Assembly (NCBI GenBank): GCA_033344895.1
Contig: JAWPMN010000001.1
Coordinates: forward strand, 3,852,001 to 3,916,000
Direction of reading: 5' to 3'
Length of the DNA: 64,000 bases
DNA from: Alphaproteobacteria bacterium
GTDB taxonomy: Bacteria > Pseudomonadota > Alphaproteobacteria > UBA8366 > Aestuariispiraceae
Below are positions 27,522 to 36,520 of the stretch, one piece after another (the stretch's first letter is position 1; every line of letters starts with the position of its first letter). The notes under the pieces are model-generated. The model was not told where the DNA came from and searched no databases. It saw only the letters and a program-made list of their open reading frames with translations. The position numbers were made by a program, and so were the translations under genes.

Positions 27522-28826
27522 ATGGTCGATCGGTCTGCGGTACTTGATGTAGAGGACCGTCCTTCGCCTCCGGCATGGGCGGCCCTGAGTTTACAGCATC
27601 TGTTTGCCATGTTCGGGGCGACCGTGTTGGTGCCCCTGATTACCGGTCTCAGCCCGGCGGTCGCGCTTGTGACCAGCGGCGCCGGGACACTGCTTTACAT
27701 CGTTATCACGAAGGGCAAGATCCCGGCCTATCTCGGGTCGAGTTTCGCGTTCATTGCCCCGATCCTGGCCGCAACTGCGTCCGGAGATTCCAATCTCGCC
27801 CTGGTTGGCTGTTTCTTCGCCGGACTGGTCTATGTCGTCATATCCATCTTGATTCGTCTGCTGGGCGTCGGCTGGCTGTTGCGAATTCTGCCGCCGGTCG
27901 TGGTCGGTCCCGTGATCATGGTGATCGGACTCGGGCTTGCAGGCGTCGCGGTCAATATGGCGACGACGGGGACCGGCGCGCCGGACGGCACCTATAGCGG
28001 AACCTATTTCGGGGTTGCCCTGTTCACCCTTGCGGTGACGGTCGGCTGTGCGGTTTACCTGAAGAATTTCTTCTCCATGGTGCCGGTGCTGATCGGCGTG
28101 GTCGTGGGGTATGTCGTTTCGGCGATGCTCGGTCTGGTGAATTTCGACGAGGTCGTGGCGGCGCCGGTCTTCGCCATGCCCGATTTCTCCGTGCCGTTCG
28201 TTTCCTATTCACCACAATTCAGCGGCGCGATCATCCTCGCCTTCATTGCCGCCGCCATTGTTCCAGTGGCCGAACATATCGGCGACCAGATGGTCTTGAG
28301 CAAGGTCGTCGGCCGCAACTTCCTGCGCAAGCCGGGCCTCGACCGATCCATCCTGGGGGACGGCGTCGCAACGATCCTGGCCTCCCTGCTGGGCGGGCCG
28401 CCGAACACCACCTACGGCGAAAACATCGGCGTGCTGGCCGTGACTCGGGTCTTCTCGATCTTTGTGATCGGCGGGGCCGCGGTTCTGGCGCTGTGCTTCG
28501 GTTTCATCGGCAAGGTCGCCGCTCTGATTTCGACCATTCCGGTGCCGGTCATGGGCGGTGTCGCGATCATGCTGTTCGGCATTATCGCAGCCAGCGGTCT
28601 GCGCATGATGGTGGAAAGCCGCGTTGATCTGGGCGCCAAGCGTAACCTGATTATCGCCTCGGTCATTCTTGTCATCGGGGTCGGCGGCGCGACCATTCAG
28701 GTTTCGGATAATCTGCAGATTGCCGGCATGGCCCTGGCCGCCATCGCGGGGATCGTCCTGAATCTCGTTCTTCCGGGTCGCCCGGCGACGGACGAAAGTG
28801 AGAAGATGTTCGAAACCCTGGATTGA
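27522..28826 (+). CDS. uraA: Uracil/xanthine permease (NCS2 family)
   Basis: This 434-residue nucleobase:cation symporter of the inner membrane has about 12-14 membrane segments. The N-terminal [19 protein letters not shown] is a UraA hallmark, and [12 protein letters not shown] and the [16 protein letters not shown] region (substrate-binding Glu) are present. [16 protein letters not shown] completes the family pattern. The ATG at 27522 has AGGAG 6 nt upstream; a longer frame would begin inside the ssb terminator and is not used. Uracil preference is inferred from overall similarity; xanthine cannot be excluded. Confidence 0.9.
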   Translation: MVDRSAVLDVEDRPSPPAWAALSLQHLFAMFGATVLVPLITGLSPAVALVTSGAGTLLYIVITKGKIPAYLGSSFAFIAPILAATASGDSNLALVGCFFAGLVYVVISILIRLLGVGWLLRILPPVVVGPVIMVIGLGLAGVAVNMATTGTGAPDGTYSGTYFGVALFTLAVTVGCAVYLKNFFSMVPVLIGVVVGYVVSAMLGLVNFDEVVAAPVFAMPDFSVPFVSYSPQFSGAIILAFIAAAIVPVAEHIGDQMVLSKVVGRNFLRKPGLDRSILGDGVATILASLLGGPPNTTYGENIGVLAVTRVFSIFVIGGAAVLALCFGFIGKVAALISTIPVPVMGGVAIMLFGIIAASGLRMMVESRVDLGAKRNLIIASVILVIGVGGATIQVSDNLQIAGMALAAIAGIVLNLVLPGRPATDESEKMFETLD

Positions 28827-28869
28827 TCCACGGACGGGATCGGACCAAACCGATCCACTCGTCGGTTGT

Positions 28870-28924
28870 TCGGGGCCCTTTCGGTATCGTCGCATGACGC
28901 GGCGGTCCACCGGGAGGGCCCCGA
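28870..28924. repeat. 10-bp perfect inverted repeat between convergent genes
   Basis: TCGGGGCCCT (28870-28879) and AGGGCCCCGA (28915-28924) are perfectly complementary with 35 bp between them. They lie between the stops of uraA and the convergent amidotransferase gene. No U-tract follows on either strand, so this is at most a Rho-independent-like or RNA-stabilising structure. Confidence 0.5.
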
Positions 28925-28947
28925 GCCGTTTCGGAACCCGTCCCCGA

Positions 28948-29664
28948 CTACCAGGGAACGTTGCCGCGAATCCATTTGTCGAGGAAGTCGATGAACCAGT
29001 CCCTCATCGGCGCGTGATAGACATCCGCCAACTGGCGTTGCGTGAAGACGTCCTGTGCGCCGGGAATGGTCGTCATGTCGATCTGTGTTTCCAGCCACGC
29101 CTCGTGCTGTTCCATGGTGATCTCAGGGTGAAACTGAAACCCGAAGGCGTTCTCCGCATATCGGAAGGCCTGATTTGGAAATATTCCGGAGGTCGCAAGC
29201 TGGATCGCGCTGTCCGGGATTTCGAAGCCCAGGAAATGCCATTGTGCGACCGTCATGCGTGTCGGGAAGACCGAGAGGCCGTCCGGCGTCGGATCGATCG
29301 TATAATAGCCGATCTCGGACAAACCATCCGGGTGCGGGGAAAGGCCCGATCCCAGCTGGACGGCGAGAACCTGTGCGCCGGAACAGATACCCAGAAAGGG
29401 GCGCCCCGTGGCAAGCCATTGGCCGACCCAGTCGACCTCATCCGCCATGAAAGGGAAGCGGCGCGTCTCCGTGGCCGCGTACTCGCCGCCATAGACGATT
29501 GCACCGGCATGTGTCGGCTCGATTTCCGGCAATGGCTGCCCTGCGGCGGGGCAGACCCATTCAAGGCGATATCCAAGTTCGGAAAGACGTTGTGAAGCAC
29601 TATCCGGAAGTGGTCTCGGCTGATGCGTTACAAGGATAACGGATCGGGAGTTTGCATCTGTCAT
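28948..29664 (-). CDS. Class I glutamine amidotransferase-like protein
   Basis: This 238-residue protein has the GATase1 fold. The nucleophile elbow is FLGICSGAQVLA (Cys near 95), and the catalytic His-Glu is in FGFQFHPEITMEQ (near 185). GAIVYGGEYAA near residue 55 forms the oxyanion region. It is a free-standing amidotransferase like those next to GMP-synthase-type or gamma-glutamyl hydrolase-like enzymes. The partner or true substrate is unknown. It is convergent with uraA and divergent from gyrA. Confidence 0.83.
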   Translation of the reverse strand: MTDANSRSVILVTHQPRPLPDSASQRLSELGYRLEWVCPAAGQPLPEIEPTHAGAIVYGGEYAATETRRFPFMADEVDWVGQWLATGRPFLGICSGAQVLAVQLGSGLSPHPDGLSEIGYYTIDPTPDGLSVFPTRMTVAQWHFLGFEIPDSAIQLATSGIFPNQAFRYAENAFGFQFHPEITMEQHEAWLETQIDMTTIPGAQDVFTQRQLADVYHAPMRDWFIDFLDKWIRGNVPW

Positions 29665-29852
29665 GGGAGCCAGTTTACCCAGGCCTGGAACGGGTGCAAA
29701 GCGGCCTGAAAACGGCGCAAATTTCCCTTATTTGGTTGTTCAGAACCCGGTGCGCATGCTAGATATATGAGCCATCGCGTTCAGCGCGATTCCTGACAGA
29801 GACGGTCCGACGACCCTCCTTCGATCCCACAGCGAAAAGCGATCTTCCAGCC

Positions 29853-32660
29853 TTGTCCGACGATACAGCACCCCCTTCAGATTTTGACATTTCCTCCGTC
29901 CTGATCGAGGACGAAATGCGCCGCAGCTACCTCGATTACGCCATGAGCGTGATCGTGAGCCGCGCGCTGCCGGATGTTCGGGACGGTCTGAAACCGGTCC
30001 ATCGCCGCATCCTCTATACGATGAAGGAAAACGGCTACGATTCGACCAAACCGTATCGTAAATCCGCCCGTATCGTCGGTGATGTCATGGGTAAGTACCA
30101 CCCCCATGGCGACAGTGCGATTTACGACGCCATGGTTCGCATGGCGCAGAACTTCTCCCTGCGGGTGCCGCTGGTCGACGGGCAGGGGAATTTCGGGTCG
30201 ATGGACGGCGATGCCGCTGCGGCCATGCGATATACCGAGGCGCGCCTGTCCAAGGCGGCCGAGACGATGCTGGACGACATCGACAAGGATACCGTCGACT
30301 TCCAGCCGAACTACGACGAATCGGAAACCGAGCCCAGCGTCCTGCCGGCGCGCTTCCCGGCCCTGTTGGTGAATGGCGGCGGCGGTATCGCCGTCGGCAT
30401 GGCAACCAACATCCCGCCGCATAATCTCGGCGAGGTTCTGGATGGCTGCATCGCCTATGTCGCCAATCCCGATATCACCATGGAAGAACTCATGGAGATC
30501 GTGCCGGGTCCGGATTTCCCGACCGGTGGCGAAATCCTGGGGCGCGCCGGAATTCGGGCGGCCTATGCGACGGGGCGCGGCTCCGTCATCATGCGCTCCA
30601 AGGTCGACATCGAGGATGTCGGCAAGGATCGTCAGGCGTTGATCGTCACGGAAATTCCGTACCAGGTGAACAAGTCCCGCATGCTGGAACGCATCGCTGA
30701 AGTCGTGCGTGAGAAGCAGGTGGAAGGTGTCGGCGATCTGCGCGACGAATCCGATCGGGACGGCGTGCGTGTCGTGATCGAGTTGAAGCGCGGTGTCGAA
30801 CCCGAAGTCGTGAAGGCGCAGCTTTTCCGCCACACGCCGCTTCAGACCAGTTTCGGCGTCAACATGCTGGCGCTGCATGACGGGCAGCCCAAGACGCTGT
30901 CGCTCAAGGACATTATCGGCGCCTTCGTCTATTTCCGGGAGGACGTGATCAAGCGCCGGACGGCGTTCGAACTGGCCAAGGCCCGCGACCGGGCGCACAT
31001 CCTGGCCGGCCTGATGATCGCGATCCTGAACCTGGACCCCGTGATCGAGCTGATCCGCAAGGCGCCGGACCCGCAGTCGGCCCGCGAATCCCTGATGGCG
31101 AAGCCCTGGCCGGCCGCTGAAATCCTGCCCTACCTGAAGCTGATCGACGATCCGGAGAGCCGCGTCGACGGTGAGAATGCCTGGCTGAGCGAACGTCAGG
31201 CGCGTGCGATTCTCGACCTGCGGCTGCAGCGCCTCACGGGCATGGAGCGCGAGAAGCTGGAAGCTGAAGCGCGTGAAATCCAGATTCAGATTTCCGATTA
31301 TCTGGAGATTCTCGGCTCACGGCCGCGGCGTATGGAAGTTCTGACGGATGAACTGCGGGACATTCGGGACCGTTTCGCAGATCCCCGCCGGACGGTGATT
31401 CTGGAAAACGAGTTCGAGCACGACATCGAGGACCTGATTCAGCGCGAGGATATGGTCGTTACCGTCACCCATGGCGGCTACATCAAGCGCACGCCATTGG
31501 CGACCTATCGTGCACAGCGCCGCGGGGGCAAGGGGCGAACCGGCATGTCGATGAAGGATGAGGATGCGATTTCCAGCGTCTTCGTCACGTCGACCCATAC
31601 GCCGGTCCTGTTCTTCTCGTCGCGCGGCATGGTCTACATGATGAAGGTCTACCGTCTGCCGGCCGGATCGCCGCAGTCGCGCGGCAAAGCCATGGTGAAC
31701 GTCCTGCCGTTGCAGAAGGACGAATGGATCACGACGGTCATGCCGCTGCCGGAGGAAGAGGGAAGCTGGTCCGAACTGGATGCGGTTTTCGCAACCGCGA
31801 CCGGCAACGTCCGACGCAACAAGCTGTCCGACTTCACCAATGTGAAGGCCAATGGCAAGATTGCCATGAAACTGGACGAGGGCGACCGTCTGGTCTCCGT
31901 AAGCGTCTGCTCGGACGATCAGGATATTCTGTTGTCCACCCAGCAGGGGAAGTGCATTCGCTTCGAGGTCGGGGCGGTTCGTGTCTTCTCCGGCCGGACG
32001 TCAACCGGCGTGCGTGGTATCAAGCTGGCGAAGGGCGATCAGGTCATCGGCATGTCGATCCTGCGCCACAGCGATCATACGCCGGAGGATCGGGACGATT
32101 ATCTGCGCGCCCAGGCGGCGACGAAGCGTCTAACGTCGGGCGAATATGCCAATGGCGAAGATCGTGTCCGGGACGAGGAGCGCGCGGCGCTGTTACAGCA
32201 GGAAAAGTTCGCCGAAATGGCGGAAAGGGAAGAATTCATTCTCACCGTCTCGGACCGCGGCATGGGGCAGTTGGCCTCTGCCTATGACTATCGCGTCACC
32301 GGCCGCGGCGGGCAGGGGATCAACAACATGGATCTTCGTGGCGCCAGTGTGGCCGCGGCGTTCCTGTTTGATCCGACGCAGGATGAACTGATGATGGTCA
32401 GCGATGCGGGCCAGATCATCCGGATCCACGGCCAGGGTATCTCCTGGCGCCGCAGGGGCGGGAAGGGCGTCATCGTATTCGATGTCGGCAGCGAACAGCG
32501 TGTCGTGTCCGTGGCCCGGCTGCGAGAGGATGCAGAGGCGACGGACGAGGACGGGAACGTCATCGAAAGCGATGGTTCCGAAGAAGGGAACGTGCCGGAG
32601 CAGACCGGTTCCGACGAGCCGGAGCCGCTGACTTCCGATTCCGATGATTCCGGTCTATAA
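29853..32660 (+). CDS. gyrA: DNA gyrase subunit A
   Basis: GyrA is the breakage-reunion subunit of gyrase, which puts negative supercoils in DNA. The 935-residue protein has the winged-helix core with catalytic Tyr127 in [11 protein letters not shown]. The quinolone region [12 protein letters not shown] (84-95) has Ser88 and Asp92, the quinolone-sensitive residues. Coiled-coil residues and a six-bladed C-terminal domain follow, with the GyrA box region around RRGGKGRTG and an acidic tail of about 45 residues. The start is TTG at 29853: no in-frame ATG or GTG lies nearby upstream, and the next Met is inside the conserved [14 protein letters not shown]. It has no clear ribosome-binding site. 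coaD follows after a GC-rich hairpin. Confidence 0.96.
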   Translation: MSDDTAPPSDFDISSVLIEDEMRRSYLDYAMSVIVSRALPDVRDGLKPVHRRILYTMKENGYDSTKPYRKSARIVGDVMGKYHPHGDSAIYDAMVRMAQNFSLRVPLVDGQGNFGSMDGDAAAAMRYTEARLSKAAETMLDDIDKDTVDFQPNYDESETEPSVLPARFPALLVNGGGGIAVGMATNIPPHNLGEVLDGCIAYVANPDITMEELMEIVPGPDFPTGGEILGRAGIRAAYATGRGSVIMRSKVDIEDVGKDRQALIVTEIPYQVNKSRMLERIAEVVREKQVEGVGDLRDESDRDGVRVVIELKRGVEPEVVKAQLFRHTPLQTSFGVNMLALHDGQPKTLSLKDIIGAFVYFREDVIKRRTAFELAKARDRAHILAGLMIAILNLDPVIELIRKAPDPQSARESLMAKPWPAAEILPYLKLIDDPESRVDGENAWLSERQARAILDLRLQRLTGMEREKLEAEAREIQIQISDYLEILGSRPRRMEVLTDELRDIRDRFADPRRTVILENEFEHDIEDLIQREDMVVTVTHGGYIKRTPLATYRAQRRGGKGRTGMSMKDEDAISSVFVTSTHTPVLFFSSRGMVYMMKVYRLPAGSPQSRGKAMVNVLPLQKDEWITTVMPLPEEEGSWSELDAVFATATGNVRRNKLSDFTNVKANGKIAMKLDEGDRLVSVSVCSDDQDILLSTQQGKCIRFEVGAVRVFSGRTSTGVRGIKLAKGDQVIGMSILRHSDHTPEDRDDYLRAQAATKRLTSGEYANGEDRVRDEERAALLQQEKFAEMAEREEFILTVSDRGMGQLASAYDYRVTGRGGQGINNMDLRGASVAAAFLFDPTQDELMMVSDAGQIIRIHGQGISWRRRGGKGVIVFDVGSEQRVVSVARLREDAEATDEDGNVIESDGSEEGNVPEQTGSDEPEPLTSDSDDSGL

Positions 32661-32667
32661 CCGCAGT

Positions 32668-32690
32668 GCCGCCCCCGCAACGGGGGCGGC
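32668..32690 (+). terminator. GC-rich hairpin between gyrA and coaD, no U-tract
   Basis: A perfect 10-bp stem, GCCGCCCCCG (32668-32677) with CGGGGGCGGC (32681-32690), and a 3-nt loop are followed by CGCTTAAGG. Without a U-run it may cause partial termination or protect the gyrA mRNA 3' end. Confidence 0.5.
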
Positions 32691-32735
32691 CGCTTAAGGT
32701 CCAGTGTCGTAGCGGAAGCCAGGGAACCAGATCTC

Positions 32736-33242
32736 ATGGGGCAGACCGAACGGGTGGGGATTTATCCTGGCACCTTCGATCCGATTACCAATGGTCACTT
32801 TGACATCATCCGACGGGCTGCCACCCATATGGTGGACCGATTGATCGTTTCGGTTGCGATCAATGCCGGCAAGGGGCCGCTGTTCTCCCTCGAGGAACGC
32901 ACGGAACTGGTTCGGGCCGAGGTCGCGACCCTGCCGGAGGCGGTGCGCAATCGTGTCGACGTGATGCCCTTCGAGGGTCTGTTGATGCATCATGCCGTTT
33001 CCGTCGGCGCGGAACTCATCATTCGCGGTCTCCGAGCCGTGTCGGATTTCGAGTATGAGTTCCAGATGACGGGCATGAATGCGCGACTGAATCGTGATGT
33101 CGAAACCGTGTTTCTTATGGCCTCCGAGAGGCATCAGTTTATTTCGAGCAGATTTGTTAAAGAAATCAGGCAGTTGAACGGTGACATCTCCGAATTCGTC
33201 AGTCCCCGGGTGATGGCGAAGCTGGACGAAAAGATCGGCTGA
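32736..33242 (+). CDS. coaD: Phosphopantetheine adenylyltransferase
   Basis: CoaD transfers AMP from ATP to 4'-phosphopantetheine, the penultimate step of coenzyme A synthesis. The 168-residue length is standard. YPGTFDPITNGHFDII has the nucleotidyltransferase T/HxGH motif, IIRGLRAVSDFEYEFQM is the pantetheine-contact stretch and FISSRFVKEI is the ISSTxVKE motif with Arg for Thr. It lies 75 bp after gyrA on the same strand. Confidence 0.95.
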   Translation: MGQTERVGIYPGTFDPITNGHFDIIRRAATHMVDRLIVSVAINAGKGPLFSLEERTELVRAEVATLPEAVRNRVDVMPFEGLLMHHAVSVGAELIIRGLRAVSDFEYEFQMTGMNARLNRDVETVFLMASERHQFISSRFVKEIRQLNGDISEFVSPRVMAKLDEKIG

Positions 33243-33406
33243 TTGCAATTTTGCGTTTCGAGGGTCGATTTTTCCTCCCATCCGCAACATTCTGTTAACG
33301 CGTTGTCCGATACGCTCCGTTATGCGCGAGCGTTGTAATGAAATTTTTGTGCTTGGGCGGCTTCTGCCGGTGACAGCCAGGATCCGTCCGGATGAGGAGT
33401 GGGGAA

Positions 33407-35011
33407 GTGCGTTCCGCGACTGCCTCAGCGTCGACTGAGGCGCCGGTGGCCACTGGAGGGGGGCGGCCGGCAGACACCCAGGAAGAGTTTGGCGGGTTCG
33501 GGCGTGGCCTGGCCTATCGGCTGGCGCGCGCCGGCGTTCTGGTGGCCATTACCGTCGGCATCATTCTGTCCTCGTTCCAGGTCTATCTCGATTATGGCAG
33601 CCAGAAAGCCGCATTGGATCGACAGATCGAGGAGTTGCTCGGTGTGGCTGCAAAACCGGCTGCTCGGGCGGTCTTCACAATCGACTACGCTCTGGCTGAT
33701 CAGGTGGCTCAAAGCCTTCTGATCTATGATTTCGTAATCGAGGCAAAGATTATAGGCGATCATGGTGAACTTCTGGGGTCGGCGAAGAAATCATTGGAGG
33801 GTCGGCCGGATCACGCCCTGAAAGGTCTGCTGGAAGAACAGGTCGAACTGCATCGCTCCCTGGCGCCGCCGATCGCGCAGAGCCAGGCCGTCGGGCAGGG
33901 TGAGATGATCGTGCGGGTCAGCCGGGCGGAGGCACTGTCCGGATTCCTGGATCGCGCGGTCGTGGTTTTCCTGGTCGGTATGGCGCGAAATGTCTTTCTG
34001 ACTTTGGTTCTCTTGTTCGTGTTCCATTATATCGCGTCCAAACCGCTGAGAAGCTTGCTCGAATCGTTTCGGGCCATTGATTCCTCGGATCCGGGTTCTT
34101 CCCGAATACAATCGCCCAAAGGGCATGAGAATGACGAACTGGGCGCCCTGGCCCGGACCGGTGATCGATTCGTGACCGAAGTCGCCGAACAGATTGCGAT
34201 CCGGCGGGCGACCGAACGTCAGCTTGAGGAGCAGATTGCATCGACCAAGGCGGCGCTGAATGCCTCAAATGTGGCAAGCGAGGCGAAATCGACGTTTCTG
34301 GCCCATATGAGCCATGAACTGAGAACGCCGTTGAATGCGATCATCGGCTATTCGGAACTGGTGACCTCAAAAGACAATACGTTCTCACTCGAGAAGAACG
34401 TCGAGTTCGTCCGGCAGATTCACCGCGCCGGAAAGATCCTGCATGCCCATATCGATGATATTCTGAATTTCTCTGAACTGGAGCGTGGTGGCCGCGCGCT
34501 CGAACTTAAGCCGCAATCCCTGTATCGCGCATTGAATGATGCGATGAGCCTGCTGCGGCTGACTGTCCGCTCCCGCGGTATCGTGGTCCAGATCGATGAT
34601 CCCTCCGGCGACCCGACCGTTCTCGCTGACAAGCGCGCGCTCCATCAGGTCATTGTGAATGTCCTGGCAAATGCCGTCAAATTCTCCCCGGACAAATCGG
34701 AAATTCGGATTGAACTGTCGGAAGTGCAAGGGTTCGGCGTTTTGTCGATTCGAGACAAGGGACCCGGTATTGCGCCGGAAGAACTGGACCGAATGCTGGA
34801 GCCGTTTACGCGGTCCGCCAATCCCATGGTCGCCAGTCAGCCGGGAACCGGCCTCGGCCTCCCGATTTCATTGAAACTGGTCGAAAAGATGAACGGGGCC
34901 TTGCTTCTCACGCCAAGAGATCCGGTCGGCCTGGAAGTCACCGTCAAGATTCCCCTCGCCGCCGGAACGGGAAACCCCGATGGGCCGACCGGGCACAAGC
35001 CGGTTTCCTGA
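33407..35011 (+). CDS. Membrane sensor histidine kinase (two-transmembrane, HisKA)
   Basis: This inner-membrane sensor kinase has about 534 residues. One helix near 45-65 (VLVAITVGIILSSFQVYL) and one near 185-210 (FLTLVLLFVFHYIASKP) flank a ~120-residue periplasmic region with no named fold. A HAMP-like linker, HisKA (H-box MSHELRTPLNAIIGYSEL) and GHKL ATPase with NVLANAVKF, DKGPGI and GTGLGLPIS follow. GTG at 33407 is preferred because AGGAG lies 7 nt upstream; ATG at 33392, five codons earlier, is the alternative. No response regulator is adjacent. Confidence 0.86.
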   Translation: MRSATASASTEAPVATGGGRPADTQEEFGGFGRGLAYRLARAGVLVAITVGIILSSFQVYLDYGSQKAALDRQIEELLGVAAKPAARAVFTIDYALADQVAQSLLIYDFVIEAKIIGDHGELLGSAKKSLEGRPDHALKGLLEEQVELHRSLAPPIAQSQAVGQGEMIVRVSRAEALSGFLDRAVVVFLVGMARNVFLTLVLLFVFHYIASKPLRSLLESFRAIDSSDPGSSRIQSPKGHENDELGALARTGDRFVTEVAEQIAIRRATERQLEEQIASTKAALNASNVASEAKSTFLAHMSHELRTPLNAIIGYSELVTSKDNTFSLEKNVEFVRQIHRAGKILHAHIDDILNFSELERGGRALELKPQSLYRALNDAMSLLRLTVRSRGIVVQIDDPSGDPTVLADKRALHQVIVNVLANAVKFSPDKSEIRIELSEVQGFGVLSIRDKGPGIAPEELDRMLEPFTRSANPMVASQPGTGLGLPISLKLVEKMNGALLLTPRDPVGLEVTVKIPLAAGTGNPDGPTGHKPVS

Positions 35012-35060
35012 AACCCCTGCAGTGAGGTCCATTATCTAACTATTTGATTATCAGGGAAAA

Positions 35061-35106
35061 TGGTGGGCACTACAGGATTCGAACCTGTGACCGTTCGATT
35101 AAAAGT
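35061..35106 (-). repeat. Copy of the 3' half of tRNA-Lys (46 bp), integration scar
   Basis: The 46 bases at 35061-35106 are identical to 35261-35306 inside the tRNA-Lys gene, from the CCA end through the T-arm to the anticodon loop. The copy lacks the 5' half of a tRNA. Such 3'-end duplications arise when an element integrates in a tRNA gene. Here the two copies are exactly 200 bp apart, so the element has been lost. Confidence 0.85.
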
Positions 35107-35177
35107 TGGGCGGCAACCTTTGGTGGCTAAATAATTTGAATATCTATCTGATATTATTCACCAAAATCCGTACTAGC

Positions 35178-35199
35178 GTTCCCCAAGAGTTCCCCAAGG
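35178..35199. repeat. Two 11-bp direct repeats like integrase arm-type sites
   Basis: GTTCCCCAAGA and GTTCCCCAAGG follow each other at an 11-bp period between the two tRNA-Lys copies. Tandem short direct repeats beside a tRNA attachment core are typical of tyrosine-integrase arm sites, which supports the scar interpretation. Confidence 0.6.
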
Positions 35200-35210
35200 T
35201 CAAAAACCAC

Positions 35211-35234
35211 AAAAAAGCCGCCTCGGGTGGCGGC
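35211..35234 (-). terminator. Intrinsic terminator after tRNA-Lys
   Basis: GCCGCC (35222-35217 as GGCGGC on the other arm, 35229-35234) forms a 6-bp stem with a 6-nt loop, followed on the minus strand by TTTTTTG. It lies about 27 bp past the tRNA-Lys 3' end. Confidence 0.85.
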
Positions 35235-35260
35235 CTATCGTATTGATTTTTAGGGGATTT

Positions 35261-35336
35261 TGGTGGGCACTACAGGATTCGAACCTGTGACCGTTCGATT
35301 AAAAGTCGAATGCTCTACCAACTGAGCTAAGTGCCC
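35261..35336 (-). tRNA. tRNA-Lys (anticodon UUU)
   Basis: The 76-nt gene includes an encoded CCA. Acceptor strands GGGCACT and AGTGCCC pair fully. The D-arm has AGCTCAGTTGGTAGAGC, the anticodon stem TTCGA/TCGAA encloses loop CTTTTAA (anticodon TTT), and the T-loop is GGTTCGAATCC. The 3' half is also present 200 bp away, which marks this gene as an integration site. Confidence 0.97.
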
Positions 35337-35445
35337 GGGAAGGGCGGCACCGGATCGGTCCGCCCGTCGACCGGGGCGGAACATAGGGAAGGCCGCCCGA
35401 AGGGTCAATCACTAGAACGCATTCATCGGTCGTTTTTCGAACGGC

Positions 35446-35541
35446 TCAGAAAACGGCGAGCAGCCAGCGATCTGAAGCACTCAGAATGAGCGCCAGCATG
35501 GTCAGCGGAACCGTCAAAATCAGCGTCTTGATCTCCACCAT
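35446..35541 (-). CDS. Candidate 31-residue single-helix membrane protein
   Basis: A 31-codon frame starts at an ATG with GAGGAG 9 nt upstream. It encodes MVEIKTLILTVPLTML followed by ALILSASDRWLLAVF and a stop. About residues 5-21 form one hydrophobic helix with a short polar tail. It lies between tRNA-Lys and the crp/fnr-type gene with no overlap. The good ribosome-binding site and membrane character suggest a real small protein of the kind that tunes a larger membrane complex; the partner is unknown. Confidence 0.5.
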   Translation of the reverse strand: MVEIKTLILTVPLTMLALILSASDRWLLAVF

Positions 35542-35663
35542 GTCTCGATACTCCTCTGATAGATGAAGTATCCCTCCCACGGTTGGAGGATGCAGTGACT
35601 TCGGTCACAGGACGCGGCCGAAATTTGACAATTTCAGGGCATTCATAGCGGCTGGAGACGGAA

Positions 35664-36362
35664 TCAGTCGCCGCGGAACTGCTCGACCATGTCGCGCAGG
35701 CGGTTGGTGTCGGTCAGTTGAAGGACGTTGCCGGCCCGCTTTACCAATCCCTTGCGCGACAGGTCACTGAGCACGCGCGCCACGGTCTCGCGGGTCGTGG
35801 AAACGCGGCTGGCCAGTTCGGAATGAATCGGGATCGGGTCAATCTTGGCCGTACCGTCGTCCTGAACCGTCGGCTTGGCGAGGCGAAGCAATTCGGCATA
35901 GACGCGGTTGTTGGCGCCCAGAGTGCTCAAATCCATGATCCGTTCCACCGACATCCGCACCATCTGGGTGAGGCGCTTCATCAGGGTAAAGGCGATTTCG
36001 GGATGCTCCTCCAGGACGCTGCGAAACGTCTGGGGGTGCATCAGACCGACCGTGGTCGGCGCGACCGCGACGACATTCGCGGAACGGGGCTCTCCGTCCA
36101 CCGCGGCCAGTTCTCCGAAGACCGCTCCTTCCTTCAGATCGTCGAAGGCGATCTCGCGGCCGGAGATGGAGTAGTTCACGACGCGGGCAACGCCCCGGGT
36201 TATGAAATAGACGTCCTGACTATCGTCCTGGAAATCGATGATCTGTTCCTGTGGCGCAAAGTCCCGCCAGCGGCAGCGTGCTTCAACACGCGCACGATCT
36301 TCCTCAGACAAATCTTTGAAAAGAAAAACATTCGCCAGCGTCCTGGCGCTTTCCCCCGTCAT
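35664..36362 (-). CDS. Crp/Fnr family transcriptional regulator
   Basis: This 232-residue regulator has an N-terminal cNMP-type effector domain (about 15-125; GAVFGELAAVDGEPRSANV is the cassette region), the dimer helix (TLMKRLTQMVRMSVERIMDL) and a C-terminal winged HTH (SELASRVSTTRETVARVL). No cysteine cluster for an Fe-S centre is seen, so it is not FNR. The cassette keeps E and RS, so it may bind a cyclic nucleotide. The ATG at 36362 has AGGG 8 nt upstream. It is divergent from the histidine kinase at 36521, with 158 bp between them. Confidence 0.9.
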   Translation of the reverse strand: MTGESARTLANVFLFKDLSEEDRARVEARCRWRDFAPQEQIIDFQDDSQDVYFITRGVARVVNYSISGREIAFDDLKEGAVFGELAAVDGEPRSANVVAVAPTTVGLMHPQTFRSVLEEHPEIAFTLMKRLTQMVRMSVERIMDLSTLGANNRVYAELLRLAKPTVQDDGTAKIDPIPIHSELASRVSTTRETVARVLSDLSRKGLVKRAGNVLQLTDTNRLRDMVEQFRGD

Positions 36363-36520
36363 CGTAACGGCCCTATCCCCTCCGATTATGCATCTCAAGT
36401 TACCGCATGGCCAAGACGATGGCGAGAGGGTTGTCGCCATCCGGATTGTTAGCGGTTAGTTTTTACAAACTGGCGCTTTTCCAGAATGATGCTTGCGGTC
36501 GACCGAGGGTGATTTTGGTG

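Noticed and set aside
35061-35110. Second tRNA-Lys gene
   Set aside because: Only the 3' half is present; after the anticodon loop the sequence has no anticodon 5' strand, D-arm or acceptor 5' strand.
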